DNA of 35,307 bases from Zygnema cylindricum (GCA_037447655.1 JBBHKE010002950.1:126001-161307), one strand, 5' to 3'. Shown: positions 19,605 to 31,568, counted from the stretch's first letter. Numbers and translations: made by a program. The notes: generated from the letters alone by a model not told the origin.

Positions 19605-20651
19605 TGCAACTCTGAGACCTCCATAGGACCTCAGAGTAGGCAGCTCACACGGAGCCTTTAGGATAACCCTGACCCCTTTGTCTCAGCACGAATAACTGCC
19701 ACCCTCGCAAACAAAAACTCTGACCACCTTCACCCCTATGAAGGCAAGACTTACTTAAGTTGATAGCAAAAAGAATCTCTGAATTTTCTCCCCTGAGCAG
19801 TAAGTTATGGAGGGTCAAAGTTGACCTTTTGTATAGAAGCTCTTTGGGAGAGAGGGTCATATCTACCAAATTTTCTAAGTCCTATCTCTCTCTAAAACTC
19901 TATCTACTGACGTATAGGGCCAATCACATACTATACCGTATAGAAAGGTACAACTGCAAGTGTACTTTATGTACGAACTTTGTACAACATGACCAAAATG
20001 TCGACACATGTCTTTTTTGGATTCATTTATGTAATCCCTAGAGAGGCCGAAATCGAATGTCGTGGTGCCACGTGTCATCTAATGTGGTATTGACCATAAA
20101 CTGCCGAAATCTTCTTTCGTGATCTTGGCATTCTTTCCAGTCGTCCGATTGAATGTCGATTTCAATCGTAGCCATCATAAATAGTTGCGATGTATTTGTT
20201 TCGATATCGAAACAAAAATGCGGTACTTATTTATTCTTCGTACTCCTTATCCGTACTTTTTATAACTGATTCTATGTATCCCGTATATAGTTAGCGTTAA
20301 ATGAATTAGCCTATATGTTAACGTTTATATATTTATTACACTCTATATCGTCTGCCACTAATCCTAGACTAAATGGATGAGGCTACCACCTACCGGCGGC
20401 ATTTCTTATCCGTAGCTACTTGGATCAAATCCTCTGGGCGACAACTTTCCCTTAAGTAAATCAACTACTTTACTACCTCGTAAATCTCTGGATAGCATAG
20501 GCAGCAATGGCACTAGCTTCCTCTCCAACTTATCAGTGACTGCAACAAGTGTGAGAGTTGGAGAGAGAAGTTAGAGACAGACTACCTCGACTTCTTTTTC
20601 TGCACTTTATTTTAGACCTAGAAAATACTAAAAGAACCATCATTTTCTACA
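19605..20651 (-). repeat. Shared LTR: CopC 5' LTR and CopG 3' LTR
   Basis: 1047 bp, closely similar to 14209-15254. Carries the G-box GCCACGTGTC (20067-20076), a perfect 22-bp palindrome with arms TTTGTTTCGAT (20195-20216), and the tRNA-like block with A-box-like TAGACTAAATGG (20365-20376) and B-box-like GGATCAAATCC (20422-20432). Internal sequence of Copia type lies on both sides. Confidence 0.9.
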
Positions 20652-20664
20652 CTCCTTTTATTTT

Positions 20665-21962
20665 CTAGTCACTCTTTAATTTCACACCACACTTCTCCTT
20701 GTAGAAAATTAGCTTAGGGGAAGGCACACGTTTGGTCATCATATGTGCTACCATCTCGCTATCTGGTCGGTACTCTAAACTGATTATTTTGTTTTCTACT
20801 TTCTTTCTAACAAAGCTGAGTCTAATGTCCATGTGTTTGGCTTCAAAGTGATGTTTAGGATTGGCAAAAATAACAATCGTTGCCTGATTATCACTATTTT
20901 TTTTTTTGCACACCACTCTTAAGGTGACCAAGCTCACCAAGGAAAGACTTGACCCACATCAATTCTTTTACAGCAGAACAAAAGGCCATATACTCAGCCT
21001 CCATGGTGGATTGAGCAATAACCTTTTGCTGTTTGTTACTCTAACAACAATCCCCATCACCGACATATAATATATATCCTGAAAGACATCTCCTCATCGG
21101 AGCATCACCATAACTGGCATCACTCCAAGTAGTGATGTCAGTATTCCCCCCACCTAAATGCAACCATAGATCCCTAGTTCCTATCAAATATTTAAGGACT
21201 CTCTTAGGTGCCTCCCAATCCTCGTTAGTGGGAGCATTTAAACTTCTACTCAGCACTCCAACTGCAGCTAAATGCGGCCGGGTGCAATTTATAAAATAGA
21301 TTAGGCTTCCCACTACTTGCTTGTACTTATGTTGTTAAAGACCTAATTCCTCGTCTAAGATTATGACTTCTTCTTCCACAATCCCATCACTTCCCTTCTT
21401 TAAGTCCATTGGAGTTATATTACTATTAGCTTTATCCATCTGAAATTTTTCCAACATGTTCCCTATTGCTTCTTTCTGAGTTAGTATTATAATATTTCTT
21501 TCCTGGTCGATTTTTACTTGAATTCCCAAAATATATCTTGCCTCCCCCATATTCTTTATCTCAAATTTTCCCTTAAGATCGTTTTTCACTTTATTTATTT
21601 TGTCCATTGATTAACTTAAAAAAGCAAACTATCAACATAAATTGCAATAAAAATACCACCTTCCTCATCTTCAAAAACATAGATTGAGGGATATGAGGTG
21701 ATCCGGATAAATTTCAGACCGGTAAGAAACTCATGAAGCTTCTTATTCCACTGTCGAGGCGCCTGTTTCAAACCACAAAGAGATTTAATCAGCTAGCATA
21801 CCTTACTCTCCTCTCCTTGCTTCACAAATCCTTCGGGTTGTCGTATGAACATCTCCTCTTCCAATTCTCCATGCAAAAAGGTTGTCTTTATGTCCATCTT
21901 GTGCACCTCCATGTCTTTCGCTGGTGCCAGACTGGGAAGTATGCGCAGGGAGGGAAATGCCT
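20665..21962 (-). pseudogene. CopG reverse transcriptase and RNase H remnant
   Basis: Complement gives FPSLRILPSLAPAKDMEVHKMDIKTTFLHGELEEEMF, then a region with YVDD altered by nearby stops, KNDLKGKFEIKNMGEARYILGIQVKIDQERN, GSLIYFINCTRPHLAAVGVLSRSLNAPTNEDWEAPKRVLKYL, then RNase H TTWSDASYGDAP, DNQATIVIFANPKHHFEAKHMDIRLSF and MTKRVPSPKLIFYKEKCG, with a stop near 20665. Several stops and frameshifts. The N-terminal RT part (NTWELV to FAPVV) is missing where the inverted fragment joins. Confidence 0.85.
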
Positions 21963-22870
21963 GATAGTTGATGGAAATGGAACACACTAGTCAAGATGTT
22001 ACTTGTGCATGAAAACAGAATGGAGATTAGGAGAGGAGGAAAGAGCTTTCAAGCTCTAGCAACAAGATGGGACCGATGTGGGAAGGACCTGAAGAGAGCG
22101 TACAAAGGGGAAAGAGATAATTCTGGAGGACCGAGGCCCCTAAAGGGCTTTTGTCATTTTTGCAAAAAGCCGGGACACTTCATCGTAGATTGTATCAAGC
22201 TATTGGAGTTGATTCTCCAACAGAACGGTGGAGGGGGTTTTTTCGGAGGGAAGAAAAAGGCACTTGTGGTTACAAAAGTGAAAGGAGAAACCGAGGATGA
22301 GTCTTCTGAGGAGGATGGGGAGATTTTTCTTGACGAGAGTCTGAAGGAAAATGAGATCCCTTGGAGACAGAATTATGCCATTGGAGCAATTCAGGAAGCT
22401 CCACAGGAAGGTTGGGTCATCGACTCAAGTGCATTGATGCATATGTGTCGTGATAAAGAACTCTTCACTAAGCTAAGAAAGATCCCTACTGTAGCGATAA
22501 AGTATGGGGATGGGAGAGTGGTTACTACAGATCTAGTGGGATCAGTAGATATGAAAGTCTTAGTGGAGGGTAAGACCTCTATACTTACATTCTTAGATGT
22601 ACTCTACATTCCTCAGTTGAGTAAAAATCTTGTTTCTACGTGTGTGTTAGATGAAAAAGAGTTTGATACCTTCACTAGAAAGGGAGTCTTTACAGCTAAG
22701 TATAAGGATAAAGTTTACTTCACGGCAGATAAGGGTACCTAAGATATGTTTAGGCTGAACCTGAGTAATGAAAAGAAGAATGCTTACTATGTTGGTGTTC
22801 CTAAGTTGATGATTTGGCATAAGCGCTTGGGGCATGTGCATTTTGATAAGTTGAGGGAAATGAAAAAACT
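21963..22870 (+). pseudogene. Inverted gag-protease fragment of a CopA-like element
   Basis: Plus-strand piece inside the minus-strand CopG. It starts in gag at WKWNTLVKMLLVHENRMEIRRGGKS, has a complete CCHC knuckle CHFCKKPGHFIVDC, an acidic spacer, protease WVIDSSALMHMC (DSSA as in CopA, not DSGA), YIPQLSKNLVSTCVLD, and ends in the HHCC region at IWHKRLGHVHFDKLREMKKL. A frame of 248 codons (21996-22742) is open. At its right end it shares AAAACTT with the expected integrase sequence on the other side, so the joint looks microhomology-mediated. No target duplication is seen, so it is not a simple insertion. Confidence 0.82.
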
Positions 22871-23560
22871 TCTTTCCTATCTTTTTTTCTGAGAGCATAC
22901 TCATAGCACTCTCACTCAGTGTTCTATTTAATCTTTCAGCTACACCATTCTGCTCAGGATTTTCAAGAATTGTCTTTTGGTGTTTCACTCCATCTTCTCT
23001 AAAAAAATCCTCAAACTGGTAGCGGTATACTCTCCACCATTCTCACTCCTTACTCTCTTGATTGAGGTTTCATGGAGTTTTTCACTCTATGCTTTGTATT
23101 GTTTAAAACATTCATGAACCTCTGACTTATTTTTCAAAAAATACACCTTGAAATACGAAGACCAATCATTAGTGATAGTCATCATAAATCTCTTCCCCCG
23201 AGGTGATGGCACTGTGGCCAGCCCCCAAATATCTATGTGTACTAAATCTGCAATCTTTTCTCCCTAATAGGTGGTAGTTTTTGGGAAGGGTAACCTGTTT
23301 GCTTTACCTTGAGCACCTCCACTACTATCACTTAAATTCTCACTCTCACTGAACTGAATCCCTTCCACTACTCCTATATTTTTCATCCTTCTTAACTTAT
23401 CTAGATTTACATGCCCAAGCATCTTATGCCACAACATTATATCATGAACACCAGCATAATTAAGTTTCTTCTATTCATTGTTTAAAATCAGCCTAAACAC
23501 CCCTTGGCTACTTTTTTCAGTAGTAAAATAAACTTCCTCCTCAAAACTAGCAGTAATGAC
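22871..23560 (-). pseudogene. CopG integrase and HHCC region
   Basis: Complement reads, from high coordinates, the MFRLILN...YYAGVHDIMLWHKMLGHVNLDKL region, CSGGAQGKAN, then integrase with KRFMMTITNDWSSYFKVYF, TSIKRVRSENGGEYTATS and KHQKTILENPEQNGVAERLNRTLSESAMSMLSEKKIGKK before breaking off at the inverted fragment. The catalytic Glu in NGVAER is kept, the second Asp is Glu (SENGGEY), and stops are frequent. Confidence 0.8.
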
Positions 23561-24347
23561 TTATTTCATAGTGCTAGTATCAAAACCCTTATCATCTAAT
23601 ACAGATGTAGAGATGAGGTTTTTTTTCAGCTCTGGAATAAACAATACATCGGAGAATGTAATAATGGATGTCTTTCCTTCTACTAACACTTTTTGATCTA
23701 CCGATCCTACAAAAGTAGTAGTGACTATCCTCCCATCCCCATGCTCTATCTCTATGGTGGGAATCTTTCTTATCTTAGTGAACACCTGTTTATCTTTACA
23801 CATGTGCATGGATGCACCTGAGTCTACAATCTAGCTTGCTTCACCTTTCAATCCACCGAAAGCACATTTCTGCTTTCGTGGAAATTCGACCTCGTTCTTC
23901 GCTTCCAACTCCTCATCTAATAAGAGTTCATCTTCCTCGTCGTCGGATTCCGCCTCATGTACTTGTGTCACAAGGGCCTTTTTTTTTTCTCTCGGGGTCC
24001 ACCGGTTTGCCCCTCTTTTAACCACAGCTCGGTTAACTTAGTGCACTTAGCCATAAAGTGCCCTTGTTTCTTACAAAAATGGCACAAACCCTTGGGAGTC
24101 CTTTGTCTGAACTCCTCGGTCTGATTTTTTTGCCCCTCCCCTCGATAATTTCGGACCTGTTTCCTGGAATCATTGTTCCTCCAATCGGTCCCAACAGCCA
24201 AGGCTTGCCCACTCTTTCCTCCCATTCGGATCTCAATCGTATTCTCCCAAACAAGAATTATCCCTACCACTGAATTCCAAATCCACCTTGAGTCCGCCAA
24301 GTCCTGAACATGGTTAACTATATTCTCGAACTCATTAGGTAACTACA
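23561..24347 (-). pseudogene. CopG gag end (zinc knuckle) and protease
   Basis: Gag end with MADSRWIWNSVVGIILVWENTIEIRMGGKSGQAL, knuckle CHFCKKQGHFMAKC (complete CCHC), acidic spacer ESDDEEDELLLDEELEAKNEVE, a stop just before IVDSGASMHMC (DSGA kept), then GKTSIITFSDVLFIPELKKNLISTSVLDDKGFDTSTMK-stop. The gag is interrupted at 24347 by solo LTR F and continues at 33243. Confidence 0.85.
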
Positions 24348-24972
24348 TGTTGAAATTTATGTATTTTCTATGTATGTATTGGAAAAAATAATAGAGTAAG
24401 TCAGCAAAGGCAGCCTGCTTCTCGCTCTACTCTCTTCGGTCCCCATACTTGTTGCAGTCACTGAAGACCAGAAAGAGAGCTAGAGCCATGGTTGTCTAAA
24501 GAGGATAGGCTAATTCTTAGTTTGTACCAAAAGAGAACTGCCAGAATCACGATTTGATCCTGGTACCTACCATCCTTAATAGCCGTTAGCTTTAGCCTAT
24601 AGCATAGAGGCAACGACAAGAAGTGTAGGGGTACAATAGGTATTTCTAACTGTACAAGAAGAGAATTCTAAACAGCTAACAAATAACCAAAAGCTACTCT
24701 AGACCAGAATTGAACCAGGGTCTATAGAAATATTTGTAGTAGTATGCCTTATCCAATAAGGCATTAACGAAACATTATACTTAACAGGTTTCAAAGATTA
24801 ATAAACATTAACGTGACAGCTTATTAACACCTGACTAACGAAGAGGAACAATTCATGCATCTACGCGAATCTGAACCGTGTAAAATATGTTTTGATCGAA
24901 CGGCCAGCATTGTAGCCGCCACGCGAAATGAGCTTTTGGCAGCATTCAAAGATAGCATGACGCGGTGCCACG

Positions 24973-27222
24973 TGAAACTCTGAGACCTCCATAAGTCCTT
25001 AGAGTGGACAGCTTCCAAGAAGCCTCTAGGATAATCTTGACCCCTTTTTGTTTCAGCAAGAATAACTGCCACCTTGGAAGACAAACACTTTGACCACCTA
25101 CACCCCTGTGAAGGTAAGACTCCCCTGAGTCGATAGCAAAAAGGATCTCTGAATTTGCTCCCCTGAGCAGTAAGTTATGGAGGGTCAAAGTTGACCTTTT
25201 GTGCAGAAGCTCTCTGGGAGAGAGGGTCCTATCTCCTAATTTTTCTAAGTCCTATCTCTCTCACAGACTCTATCTACTGATGTACGGAACCAATCAGAAT
25301 AAAGTTCCGTACGCAAAAGTATAGCTGCCGATGTACTTTATGCACGGACATTATACAACATGCCCTAAATGTCGACACACGTCATATCCGGATTCGGTGC
25401 CATAATCTCCAGAGATTCCACGATCCAATGTAATTACGCCACGCGTCATCCGATGTGGCGTGTTGATATTTGAGTATTTTCTAGGTCTTTATAGAAAAAG
25501 AGCAAAGGAGAAAAGAGCAAAGGCAGTCTGTCCGTGACTCCCTTCTACAAACCCCCACACTTGTTGTAGTTACTGAAGGCTTGATAGGGAGCTAGAGCCA
25601 TGGCTGCCTAATGCTCACTAGAGAAGACATGGGGTGGATTAGATATATACTAAAAGTTAATTGACAGATCCATGAATTGATCGTGGTACCTGCCGGTCGT
25701 CAACTTCCGTTAGACGTTAGCTCTAAACCGTTAGGCCTAAGATACATATTAGGATATACAGTATTTGATAAATATATAAATTGTTACATGTAGATTAATT
25801 CGTTTAACGGCGAACAAATACTTAGTGCATAGATACAGTTTGATTTAGTACGCAGTACGGTACGCGGACAGAACGGATATCGCGCATTTGTTTCGATAGC
25901 GAAACAAATACTGCGCGTCGAATTTCAGCGGCTAGGATTATAGTTGGTTTTGATCGGACGGCCGCGATAGGCGCCGCGATCACGGAAAAGGTACTTTTGG
26001 CGTTTTACGGTATTTGCCACGTCAGATGACACGTGGCGTGATAACATTGGATTACGGGAATTTCGGAGATTACAGGAACTAATCTTGATTTGACACGTGT
26101 CGACATTTTGGCCATGTCATACAATGGTCGTACAGAAAGTACACCGGCACCTGTACTTTTTTGTACGACACAGTAATTTGATTGGTGCCGTACTTCAGTA
26201 GATAGATTTTTAGAGAGGGAATAGGACTTAGAAAATGTTGGGTAAGTAGCTGCCTCTCCTAGGGAGCACCTTGTATAAATGGCAAACTTTGGCCAACCAT
26301 AACTATCAATTTACTTGACCATTTTCAGTGATTATTTTTGCTGCGGACTCAGCGAAGTCCAGGCTACACAAGGGAGTAGTCGGTCAGAGTTTTTGTCAAC
26401 CAGGGTGGCTGCATTTATAAGGGAAAGTCAAAGTGGGTGAATGTGTCCAAATCTCATATTCTAACTTTGCATTCTGTGGTGGAACTGAGCACACAGAAAG
26501 TGTTATTTCACAGGGGTGTATCTATATTGGGATTATGATTGTCAAGGGGTCAATCATTTGGGTTTATATTAACTTGGAGTCGGCACTATCTAGATTAGCT
26601 TCTTTTGGATCTGCATACTCTGAGGGCCAATGGAGGTCTTAGAGTTTCATGGCGATGGCCACAAACCGCCGAAATCTTCTTTCGCGATCTCGGCGCTAAT
26701 TCCGGCCGTCCGATTAGAATCGAATTTAATCGTAACCGTAATAAATACATGCGCGGTATTCGTTTCACTTAAGAAATAAATGCGCGGTATTGATTTCTTA
26801 CTCGTACCGTATTCCGTACTTATACATTAGCGGATCTATGTATACCGTAAACAATTACAGTTAAATGATTTATCCTACGGTCATATGTTTAAATAACTAT
26901 CAAACTATATATTACTTAATGTTATTCTTAGAGTTAACGGTTAACGCTACCTGCTAATTCCTGTATGCAGGCCGGTAGGTACAAGGATCAATTCTTGTCG
27001 CCGACATATTCCTTTTAAATAAATAAACCCTAACTAAAATAAATTTCCCGTAAACCTCTGGATAGCCTAGGTAGCTATGGCTTTAGCTCCCTCTCTAATT
27101 TCTCAATGAGTGCGACAAGTTTGAGAGTTTGGAGAGAGAAGTTAGAGGTAGACTGCCTCGGCTTCTTTCTATATTTCTATTTAGACCTAGAAAATACTAA
27201 AAATGTACCATTAATTTCTACA
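24973..27222 (-). repeat. CopE 3' LTR (split by solo LTR H)
   Basis: Parts 24973-25460 and 26655-27222 with H and its second target copy between. Sense start TGTAGAAATTAATGG follows the tract AAAATAAGGGGAG; sense end CTCAGAGTTTCA. The uninterrupted 5' LTR shows the empty site GATGTGGCGATGGCC at about 32053-32067. Confidence 0.93.
25461..26649 (+). mobile_element. Solo LTR H inside the CopE 3' LTR
   Basis: 1189 bp, plus strand, TGTTGATATT...GAGTTTCA. Exact target duplication TGGCG (25456-25460 and 26650-26654), and the allelic empty site is preserved in the other CopE LTR, so the boundaries are proven from the sequence. It contains a G-box GACACGTGGC (26028-26037), an inverted repeat TTTGTTTCG-ATAG-CGAAACAAA (25887-25908) flanked by GCGCG motifs, and the antisense tRNA-like block. 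It is the most recent event in the right-hand nest. Confidence 0.96.
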
Positions 27223-27733
27223 CTCCCCTTATTTTGTAGTCAATCTTTAATTTCAAACCGCACTTCTCCCTGCAGAAAATTAGCTTAGGGGAAGGCACAG
27301 GTTTGGTCATCATATCTGCTACCATCTCACTATCTGGTCTGTACTCTAAACTAATTATTTTGTTTTCTACTTTCTCTCTATCAAAGCTGAGTCTGATGTC
27401 CGTGTGTTTGGCTTTAAAATGATGTTTAGGATTGGCAGAAATAGCGATTGCTGCCTGATTATCACAAAAAAAATTTTGCACACCACTCTTAAGGTGACCA
27501 AGCTCACCTAGCAAAGACTTGACCCACATCAATTCTTTTACAGCAGAGCAAGAGGCCATATACTCAGCCTCCATGCTAGATTGAGTAATAACCTTTTGCT
27601 GTTTGCTACTCCAACAGCAAGCCCCATCACCCACATATAATACATATCCAAAAGTGCATCTCCTCATCGGAGCATCACCATAACTAGCATCACTCCAAGT
27701 AGTGATGTCAGTATTCTCCCCACCCAAATGCAA
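27218..27733 (-). pseudogene. CopE RNase H
   Basis: Open run of 171 codons: HLGGENTDITTWSDASYGDAP, FGYVLYVGDGACCWSSKQQ, SSMEAEYMAS, FCDNQAAIAI and PVPSPKLIFCREKCGL. The catalytic acids are present. The usual terminal stop seen in CopA and CopC (D-stop before KI(R/K)G) has become Tyr, so the frame runs through the polypurine tract and stops at the first bases of the LTR (GTG TAG). A TAG at 27734-27736 (GTRDL-stop) separates it from RT. Confidence 0.88.
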
Positions 27734-27736
27734 CTA

Positions 27737-28380
27737 TAAATCCCTAGTTCCTATCAAATATCTAAGGACTCTCTTAGCTGCCTCCCAATCCTTCTTAGTG
27801 GGAGCATTTAGACTTCTACTCAGCACTCCTACAGCTGCAGCTAAATCCAGCCGGGTACAATTCATAAAATAGATTAGACTTCCCACTACTTGCGTGTAAG
27901 AAATAGTCTGCATGAACTTCTGTTCTTCAGGAGATAATTCCTCGTCTAAGACTATGACTCCTTCTTCCTCACTCCCCTCACTTCCCTTCTTCAACTCCAT
28001 TGGAGTTGTACAACTATTAGCTTTATCCATTTGAAATTTTTCAAGCATGTTCCCTATTGCTTTCTTTTGAGTCAATCTTATAATTTTTCTTTTTCGGTCT
28101 CTCTCTACTTGAATTCCCAAAATATATTTTGCTTCCCCCATATCCTTCATTTCAAATCTCCCCTTAAGATCGGTTTTCAGTTTATTAATTTTTTCCATTG
28201 ATTTACTTAAGACAAGCAAATCATCAACATAAATTGCAATAAATATAAAACCTTCCTCATCTTCGAAAACATAGATTCAGTGATCTGAGCTAATCCGGAT
28301 ATATCACAGACCGCTAAGAAACTCATCAAGCTTCTTATTCCACTCTCGAGGCGCCTGTTTCAAACCATAAAGAGATTTAA
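27737..28380 (-). pseudogene. CopE reverse transcriptase, C-terminal part
   Basis: RT palm and thumb. IAIYVDDLLVLSK lies at about 28207-28245, KMDMGEAKYILGIQVERDRKRK near 28120, MLEKFQMDKANS near 28030, and TRLDLAAAVGVLSRSLNAPTKKDWEAAKRVLRYL near 27750-27850. A stop lies just before IYVFEDEEG (near 28278). Its upstream partner is the frame ending at 28381, with a one-base frameshift near 28460 between them. Confidence 0.87.
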
Positions 28381-30111
28381 TCAGCTGGCATACCTTACTC
28401 TCCTCTCCTTCCTCCACAAACCCTTCGTGTTGTCGCATGAAGATGTGCTCTTCCAATTCTCATGCAAAAAGGCTGTCTTGATGTCCATCTGGTGCACTTC
28501 CATGTCTTCCGCTGCTGCCAGGCTGAGAAGTATGCGGACAGAGGGAAATCTGACCACCGGGGCAAAGGTTTCCTTGTAGTCAATTCCCTCTTTTTGTGTA
28601 AATCCCTTTGCCACTAATCGGGCCTTGTAGCGCTCGATTTTGTTATCTGGGTTCAGTTTTAATTTGAAAACCCACTTACAACCGATTGGTTTTCGGTTAG
28701 GTGGACAGTCCACCAGCTCCCAAGTATCGGCTGCCATGATTGAGGCCATCTCCTCATTGATGGCTGTCTTCCACCGATTTCTTTCTGGACAAGTCATCGC
28801 CTCTCCATAGGTTTGAGGTTCATCTTGATGAGATAGTTTAGTTACCTTGTTATTAACCTGTTTTTCTTGCAATATTTTGCTACTTCTCCTCCCCATTTCA
28901 AAATCTGAGGCCGGAATAGATGGTTCTCGTGGATTCTTTCGAACAAACTCGGCTTCTCCCTTATCCCTTGATTCCGAATCAATTTCCACCACGTCTTCCG
29001 CTTCGGGTAGAGTTGTCACTGTAGTTTCCACAGCCGAGTCCTTTTTGGTCTGATTTGTACCTGTAAGAATGTCATCTTCTCTAAAACCTGGAAAGTTAGG
29101 AAGCTCAAAGTCATCAGAATTTTCTGACTCAAATCCGATTTTTACTGACTTCGTATATTTGAAGGGATCCATTGACTTTCCTTCATCCATATCTACTAGA
29201 TGCTTTACTAAGATTATATCTTCCCTTTTTAGATCATAAACTCTATATCCTTTAACAACCTCATCATATCCTAATAAGTATCCCGGTTTTCTTTTAGGAT
29301 CTAGCTTCCAATTGGACCGATCTGTATCTAGACTGAATACTTGACTGCCGAAAACCTTTAAGTGAGATATGTCTGGTTTCCGGCCTGTCCATCTCTCATA
29401 AGGTGTTTGATCTTTTATGGCTGAAGTAAGAACTCTATTTTTGAGGTAATTAGCACAGTGCATTGCTTTTGTCCAAAACCTTTTTATTATCCCTTTATCT
29501 ATCAACATACTTCTAGCACTATCACTTAGTGTTCTATTTAACCTTTCAGCTACCCCATTCTGTTCCGGATTTTCTGGAACTGTCTTTTGGTGTAGGACCC
29601 CTTCTTCCCTCAGAAAATCCTCAAACTGGTTAGAAGTATACTCTCCACCATTGTCACTCTTTACTCTCTTGATTGGAGTTTCATGGAGTTTTTCGCTCCA
29701 CGCTTTATATTGTCTAAAACAATCCTGAGCTTCTGACTTGTTTTTCAAAAAATACACCCGAGAATATCGAGACCAATCATCAGTTATAGTCATCATAAAT
29801 CTCTTCCCCCCCGGTGAGGGCACTTTAGCCGGTCCCCAAATATCTGTGTGTACTAGATCTAGAATTTTTTCTCCATTATTGGTGGCTGATTTAGGAAAGG
29901 GTAATCTGTGTGCTTTACCTTGAGCACATCCACTACAATCACTTATATCATCACTCTCACTGAACTGAATCCCTTCCACCACTCCCATCTTTTTCATCTC
30001 TCTTAACTTATCTAGATTCACATGCCCAAGCCTCTTATGCCACATCATAATATCATGAACACCAGCATAATATAGTTTCTTCGTTTCATTACTTAAAATA
30101 AGCCTAAACAT
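28381..30111 (-). pseudogene. CopE integrase and RT N-terminal part (576 codons open)
   Basis: Longest open frame of the family. Order: MFRLILSNETKKLYYAG, HHCC region WHKRLGHVNLDKL ... CSGCAQGKAH, integrase HTDIWGP, KRVKSDNGGEYTS and EQNGVAERLNRTL with D, D and E kept, FWTKAMHCANYLKNRV, PDISHLKVFGSQVF, an acidic linker (residues about 320-430), then RT with NRKPIGCKWVFKLKLNPD, KARLVAKGFTQKEGIDYKE and MDIKTAFLH. A one-base loss after FLH (about 28460) derails the last 20 codons. The first Met is internal to the polyprotein and is not a natural start. Confidence 0.9.
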
Positions 30112-30461
30112 CCCATGGCTACCTTTCTCAGCAATGAAATAGACATCCTCCTCAAAACTAGCACTAAAGACTCCTTCCTAGTGCTAGTAAAAAAACCCTT
30201 ATCATCTAATACAGATGTAGAGATAAGGTTTTTGTTCAGCTCCGGAATAAACAATACATCGGAGAATGTTAGTATAGATGTCTTTCCTTCTACTAACACT
30301 TTCAGGTCTACCGATCCTACAAGAGTAGTGGTGACTAACCTCCCATCCCCGTACTCTATCTCTACGGTGGGAATCTTTCTTATCTTAGTGAAGAGGTGCC
30401 TATCCTTACACATGTGCATGGAGGCACCTAAATCTACAATCCAGCCTGCTTCACCTTTCAA
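30112..30461 (-). pseudogene. CopE protease region
   Basis: Reads GEAGWIVDLGASMHMCKDRHLF, EIEYGDGRLVTTTLVGSVDLKVLVEGKTSILTFSDVLFIPELNKNLISTSVLDDKG. The catalytic triad DSG of the retroviral-type aspartic protease is DLG here. A one-base frameshift near 30178 disconnects it from the following MFRLIL frame, and a TGA at about 30461-30463 separates it from gag. Confidence 0.86.
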
Positions 30462-30463
30462 TC

Positions 30464-31568
30464 AACCGTAAGCACATTTCTGCCTTCGTGGAATTTCGAC
30501 CTCATTTTTTGCCTCCATCTCCTCATCCAAAAGGAGCTCATCGTCCTCGTCCTCGGATTCCGCCTCAAGTACCTGTATGACAAGGGCCTTTTTCTTTCCA
30601 ATCGGGGTACCACCGGTCTGCCCCTCCTTTAACCGAAGCTCGGTTAGGTTAGTGCACTCTGCCATATAGTACCCATGTTTCTTACAAAAATGACATAAAC
30701 CTTTGGGAGCCCTTGGTTCGAACTCGTCGGCCTATTTTTTCTGCTCTCTACCCCCATAGTTTCCGACTGGTTTCTGAGAATCCTTATTCCTCCAATCAGC
30801 CGCTGTTGCTAAGGCTTGGCAACTCTTTCCTCCCCTTCGGATCTCAATTGTATTCTCTCGAACGAGAATCATCCCTACCACTGAGTTCCATATCCACCTT
30901 GAGTCCGGCAAGTCCTGCACACGGTTGACTATGTTCTTGAACTCATCAGGTAACTTCATCAGTAAACAGTTAACCTTTTCTTTTTCACTAAAATCTTTTC
31001 CTGCACTCTCTAGCTCCATGAAGAGTGTAGCAAGCTCATTGCAAAAATCCAACATATTTCCCCCTTTGTATACATACTCATTAACTTTGTGATCAGCCAA
31101 CTGTTGTTGGTGAATCGTACCACTTCGTTACATCTCTATGAGAGCCATCCAAAGATCGGATGCCCTTTCTACCTGCAAATGAGAACATGCAAGTCCTTTA
31201 GTGAGATGGCGTAGGATGAAGTGCTTTGCCGCCATATTGTTGAAGTCCCAGGTTTCAGTATCATTCTCCTCGTTCCTCGGAATAGGTGACATGAATGCCG
31301 AACCAGTTGCTATTGGTGGTGCCGTCTCCTTCTCCTTTCCTTTGTCCACCACCTCTCCTTCTTTTGTTTCCTCCGTTGAAGGTGGATCCTCTTTCCTGAT
31401 GAATCTGCTTCCTCCAAACCCTGGAGGAATTCCAAGACTTGATGGACGCCCCAAACGTCCACTCACTATCCCCCAAAACCTTTTTTCGCATAGAGCTCCT
31501 ATCATCATACTTTCCCAGTATGTGAATCCAATTCCATTAAAGATTGGTACCCTAGAGGGTGGGCCCAT
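30464..31568 (-). pseudogene. CopE gag
   Basis: Starts at the Met at 31568 inside the primer-binding site (MGPPSRVPIFNGIGFTYWESMM); a second in-frame Met at 31592 lies within the LTR (MKVSEIHV before it). It contains an N-terminal Ser/Pro/acidic spacer, FNNMAAKHFILRHLTKGLACSHLQVERASDLWMALIEM, a TAC-to-TAA stop right after (about 31126), then RSGTIHQQQLADHKVNEYVYKGG. A second stop sits at about 30732, and a knuckle reads CHFCKKHGYYMAEC, where the zinc-binding His is Tyr. It gives the clearest view of the family gag, but is non-functional. Confidence 0.88.

Larger units (their letters stand above)
14209..20651 (-). mobile_element. CopC: degenerate Copia element with two LTRs, left member of a tandem array
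   Basis: LTR (14209-15254, 1046 bp), internal region, LTR (19605-20651, 1047 bp), all minus strand. LTR ends are TG...CA (sense start TGTAGAAAATGATGG, sense end CTCAGAGTTGCA). The right-hand LTR is also the 3' LTR of CopG, because a polypurine tract and RNaseH of a second element follow it directly at 20652. CopC therefore has no target duplication at its right side. The left flank is TCCCG. This is a tandem array with a shared LTR, as expected from unequal homologous recombination between LTRs. Confidence 0.85.

Noticed and set aside
24700-24770. A functional tRNA gene near GAATTGAACCAGGGTC
   Set aside because: The complement has a T-arm-like GGTTCAATTC, but no convincing acceptor or anticodon stem could be paired by hand; treated only as possible decayed tRNA-like sequence in LTR F.
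30115-30471. 118-codon plus-strand frame
   Set aside because: Antisense shadow of the CopE protease region.
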